This document shows, in pieces, positions 61,934 to 64,000 of a DNA stretch of 64,000 nt. Source of the stretch: JABDIP01 sp965212545 (GTDB taxonomy: Bacteria; Pseudomonadota; Alphaproteobacteria; DSM-16000; Inquilinaceae); NCBI GenBank assembly GCA_965212545.1, contig CBDBVB010000022.1, forward strand, positions 3,063 to 67,062. The letters run 5' to 3'. The number at the start of each line of letters is the position of its first letter. The stretch's first letter is position 1. The notes under the pieces were generated by a model. That model had not been told where the DNA came from and did not search any database. It was given only the letters and a program-made list of their open reading frames with translations. The translations under genes and the position numbers were made by a program.

Positions 61934-62983
61934 TCAGCCAATCCCGCCATAGGCGCTGTTGAAGCCCGGACCGGCATCGGCCAACGTGACGCCATCGGGG
62001 AAGGCCGGGTGATCGTGCCAGGGTGTCGCCGCGGCATAGGTCAGGGCGTTCAACTCGCGCATATAGGGTACGCTGTCGGACAGCAGGGCCTGGTTCATGG
62101 CGGCCAGGTCCGGGAAGTGCTGCGCCGCATCCAGCCAGATGGCGCGGCCGGCGAGATAGCCGCTTGCCCCGGCCCGGTAGGCATAGGTCAGGATCTGCCG
62201 GAAGGCGTCCTTGCCAGCACCGGCGGACAGCATCACCCAGGGGCGCGGGCAGGCCTCGCCAATGGCGTCGAACCAAGTCTGGATCTCGTCCGATCCCTCG
62301 GCGCCCGGCTGCACCAGTTGGTCTGCGGCGACCGGGCTCTCAAGCTTGAAGATGTCGACGCCGTATTTCGGGTCCGCGAATTCGCGCACGCTGTCGACCA
62401 CCAGCTGCGGCCGTTTTGCGGCATGCTCGACATAGTCGGTCGTCTGCCCCGCCTCGCCGGGCAGCGGGTAGACCAGCATTTCCAGCAGGAAGCAGATGTC
62501 GTGGTCGCGGCAGGCGCGTCCGACGCCCTCCACGAAGGCGTTCTGATGCGCGACGATGTCCGGATCGGCGTCCGGCCGGTACCAGGCGAGCAGCTTCACG
62601 CCGTCGCCGCCCAGCCGGCGGATCTTCTCCACGCTCCAATCGGCGATGGCCGCGGAGCGGCGGCCACCCGGCGTTTCCTCGAACACCGAGTCCTCAAGCG
62701 TCAACAGCAATCCCTGGCTCGGCTTGATATGGCCGACCGCCGCCGGATAGGCGTAGTACGGGTCGAGCAGCATGGCCGAGCTCATCGGCGCCAGGGTCCC
62801 GGCCAGGGCCGCCTTGAACTCGCAGACATCCTCGAACGATGCGTCCGACGGTCCGGCCAGACCGCGCTTCTGCGCGATCAGCGACTTGATCGGCGGCCGC
62901 TGGTCGACCGCGGTCATCTTGAAGCGGCCGGTCTCGTCGGCCAACCGGCGATAGCCCCAGAGCTTTCCCGCCGATAAATCCAT
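61934..62983 (-). CDS. Class I aldolase, LacD/YihT family
   Basis: A 349-residue Schiff-base aldolase. Family blocks are RFKMTAVDQRPPIKSLIAQK, AAVGHIKPSQGLLLTLEDS, GVKLLAWYRPDADP, IFKLESPVAA with the likely catalytic Lys213, and PWVMLSAGAGKDAFRQILTY followed by GASGYLAGRAIW. LacD splits tagatose 1,6-bisphosphate, and YihT splits 6-deoxy-6-sulfofructose 1-phosphate to DHAP and sulfolactaldehyde. ATG at 62983 overlaps the kinase stop (ATGA) and has GGAGG upstream. Its order after a PfkB kinase and before an isomerase mirrors sulfoglycolysis or tagatose operons. Confidence 0.87.
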   Translation of the reverse strand: MDLSAGKLWGYRRLADETGRFKMTAVDQRPPIKSLIAQKRGLAGPSDASFEDVCEFKAALAGTLAPMSSAMLLDPYYAYPAAVGHIKPSQGLLLTLEDSVFEETPGGRRSAAIADWSVEKIRRLGGDGVKLLAWYRPDADPDIVAHQNAFVEGVGRACRDHDICFLLEMLVYPLPGEAGQTTDYVEHAAKRPQLVVDSVREFADPKYGVDIFKLESPVAADQLVQPGAEGSDEIQTWFDAIGEACPRPWVMLSAGAGKDAFRQILTYAYRAGASGYLAGRAIWLDAAQHFPDLAAMNQALLSDSVPYMRELNALTYAAATPWHDHPAFPDGVTLADAGPGFNSAYGGIG

Positions 62984-63896
62984 CACGCAGCCTCCTGCAA
63001 TAGGGCGTCGACCTCGGAGCGTACCGGAATTCCGGCACGGCCGCCGAGGCGGGTGCATTTCAGCGCCGCCGTGGCGCTGGCGAAACGAAGTGCGGCCTCG
63101 GCCGGCTGGCCTTCCGCCAGGGCCAGGGCCAGGGCGCCGTGAAACACGTCGCCGGCGCCTAGCGTATCCCGCACGGTGACCGGAAAGGCCGGCATGTGGG
63201 CAAGCTTTCCGTCCTTGCGCCAGTAGCAGCCTTTTTCGCCGACGGTGACCGCCAGCCAGGCATCGGTCATTTCGGCGGCGCGGGCAAGGCCGTCCGCCAG
63301 ATCATCTGTGCCCGTCGTCTGCGCCAGCCCGGCGGTTGAGAAGGCGACGTGGGACGCCATGGACAGAAGCGCCTTGGCGGCGTTGTCGGGTGTCGCGTCG
63401 GCATCGAGGATGCCGGGAACTCCGTGTGTCTTCGCCGCCGACAGAACGGTTTCCGCGCCCTGCGGCCATCGTGAATCGACCATGACCGCATCCATGCGCC
63501 CGACCGTATCCAGCGGCAACCAATCCGGCGAAGGATCGAGCTCGGCATCGGCAAAGGCCACGATCATGCGCTCGCCCGTATCGTCGACGACGACGGCGGA
63601 GACCGGAGACCGGCCGTCCGGGCACTAGCCGCGCGTTCCAGACGTCGACGCCCCACTCGCCGAGCTCCGCCAGGATGCGGGCGCCGGTGGCATCATCGCC
63701 GACCCGCCCCCAGAACAGGGCGGTACCGCCCAGGCGCGCCACGGCAACCGCGGCGGTCGCGGCGGGCCCGCCGCCGACCTCCAGATATCCGGACGCGAAA
63801 TGCTTGCCCGCGCCCTTGGGAAAGGCAGCGGTGGTGAACACGTGATCCAGCACCGCGATGCCGGTGCAGGCGATGACCGGTGCCGGAGCGGGTCAT
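62983..63896 (-). CDS. PfkB-family sugar kinase, with two frameshifts
   Basis: The pieces of a ribokinase-fold enzyme of about 304 residues can be joined. The core starts VLDHVFTTAAFPKGAGKHFA and holds YLEVGGGPAATAAVAVARLG and ALFWGRVGDDATGARILAEL. After a shift at about 63606 (one extra base) it continues VSAVVVDDTGERMIVAFADA to the C-terminal signature VTVRDTLGAGDVFHGALALA, with the catalytic Asp and anion hole. A further extra base near 63880 would link the likely start (MTRSG at 63896) to VIACTGIAVLDH. PfkB kinases phosphorylate fructose-1-phosphate-like sugars or sulfofructose. It heads the operon kinase-aldolase-isomerase. Confidence 0.82.
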
Positions 63897-64000
63897 GCGA
63901 CCCCACCCCGGCAATGTCCGGGGCGGCCAAGCAGGTCATGGTGTCGATTTGCGTCACACGTGCGCCAGGTCGCACGAGTCATCGATGTCCTCCCTTGGCG
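63897..64000 (-). other. Upstream edge of the kinase operon, with short leader frame and hairpin
   Basis: On the minus strand, ATG at 63982 has AAGGGAGG six bases upstream. It opens a 28-codon frame (MTRATWRTCDANRHHDLLGR and eight more) whose stop overlaps the presumed kinase ATG as ATGA. It may be a leader peptide or the misread start of a longer gene. A hairpin, CCCCGG-CAATGT-CCGGGG, lies at 63906-63923. The window ends here, so the promoter is not visible. Confidence 0.35.

Noticed and set aside
1..64000. CRISPR arrays, insertion sequences, phage genes, rRNA or tRNA genes
   Set aside because: None seen: no regular spaced repeats, no transposase or integrase motifs, and no recognisable cloverleaf by eye. 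A tRNA could be missed without a scan.

Overview
This window is GC-rich DNA packed with genes on both strands. It looks like a chromosomal segment from a free-living alphaproteobacterium. Supporting features are TRAP and sugar ABC transport systems, a beta-keto acid cleavage enzyme (BKACE, DUF849), an orphan Flp-type pilin, a PhoD-like phosphatase and the codon style. I cannot name the genus. I see no rRNA, tRNA, CRISPR array or transposase, and no recognisable transcription regulator gene anywhere in the 64 kb.

Layout. 1-1016: end of a peptide ABC transporter operon. 1092-6880 (minus): a five-gene operon coding for a two-subunit aconitase X, a BKACE enzyme, a halohydrin-dehalogenase-like short-chain dehydrogenase (SDR) and an OprB-type porin. 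Three of the four enzyme polypeptides carry twin-arginine (Tat) signals, so this looks like an enzyme set sent to the periplasm. It is bounded at 7412-7575 by a decayed second copy of the peptide-transporter gene end. 7821-24841: mixed genes, namely a molybdopterin enzyme, PhoD, a DsbA-fold isomerase, a cupin, a nuclease-fold protein, a deaminase, a HAD-UbiA fusion, a lipid kinase, Flp pilin, OmpA, a lipoprotein, a Gfo/Idh oxidoreductase and a sugar-binding protein. 25353-35824: SMP-30 lactonase, the acetoin dehydrogenase genes acoABC, a sugar ABC importer, and a UxaA-type sugar acid dehydratase. 35887-43423: methyltransferase, a rhodanese/persulfide dioxygenase pair, a secreted Cys-rich repeat protein, pepN, and a second Gfo/Idh enzyme. 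43639-54966: a surface-polysaccharide cluster for a CDP-linked deoxysugar that is probably C-methylated, aminated and N-formylated, plus two glycosyltransferases, a radical SAM enzyme and a 2-oxoglutarate oxygenase. 55476-58655: a TRAP transporter. 58719-60509: a Sel1 protein and a di-heme peroxidase, arranged head to head. 60520-63896 (minus): sugar kinase, class I aldolase and isomerase, which together resemble a complete sugar (possibly sulfosugar) breakdown module.

Reliability. At least seven conserved genes are broken by one-base insertions or deletions, some of them compensating. This points to residual sequencing or assembly errors in many cases, although the cluster at 33.2-34.1 kb could be real decay. 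The most interesting candidate for an undescribed system is the Tat-tagged aconitase X / BKACE / HHDH-like operon at 1.1-6.9 kb. Second is the CDP-sugar pathway at 43.6-49.9 kb.
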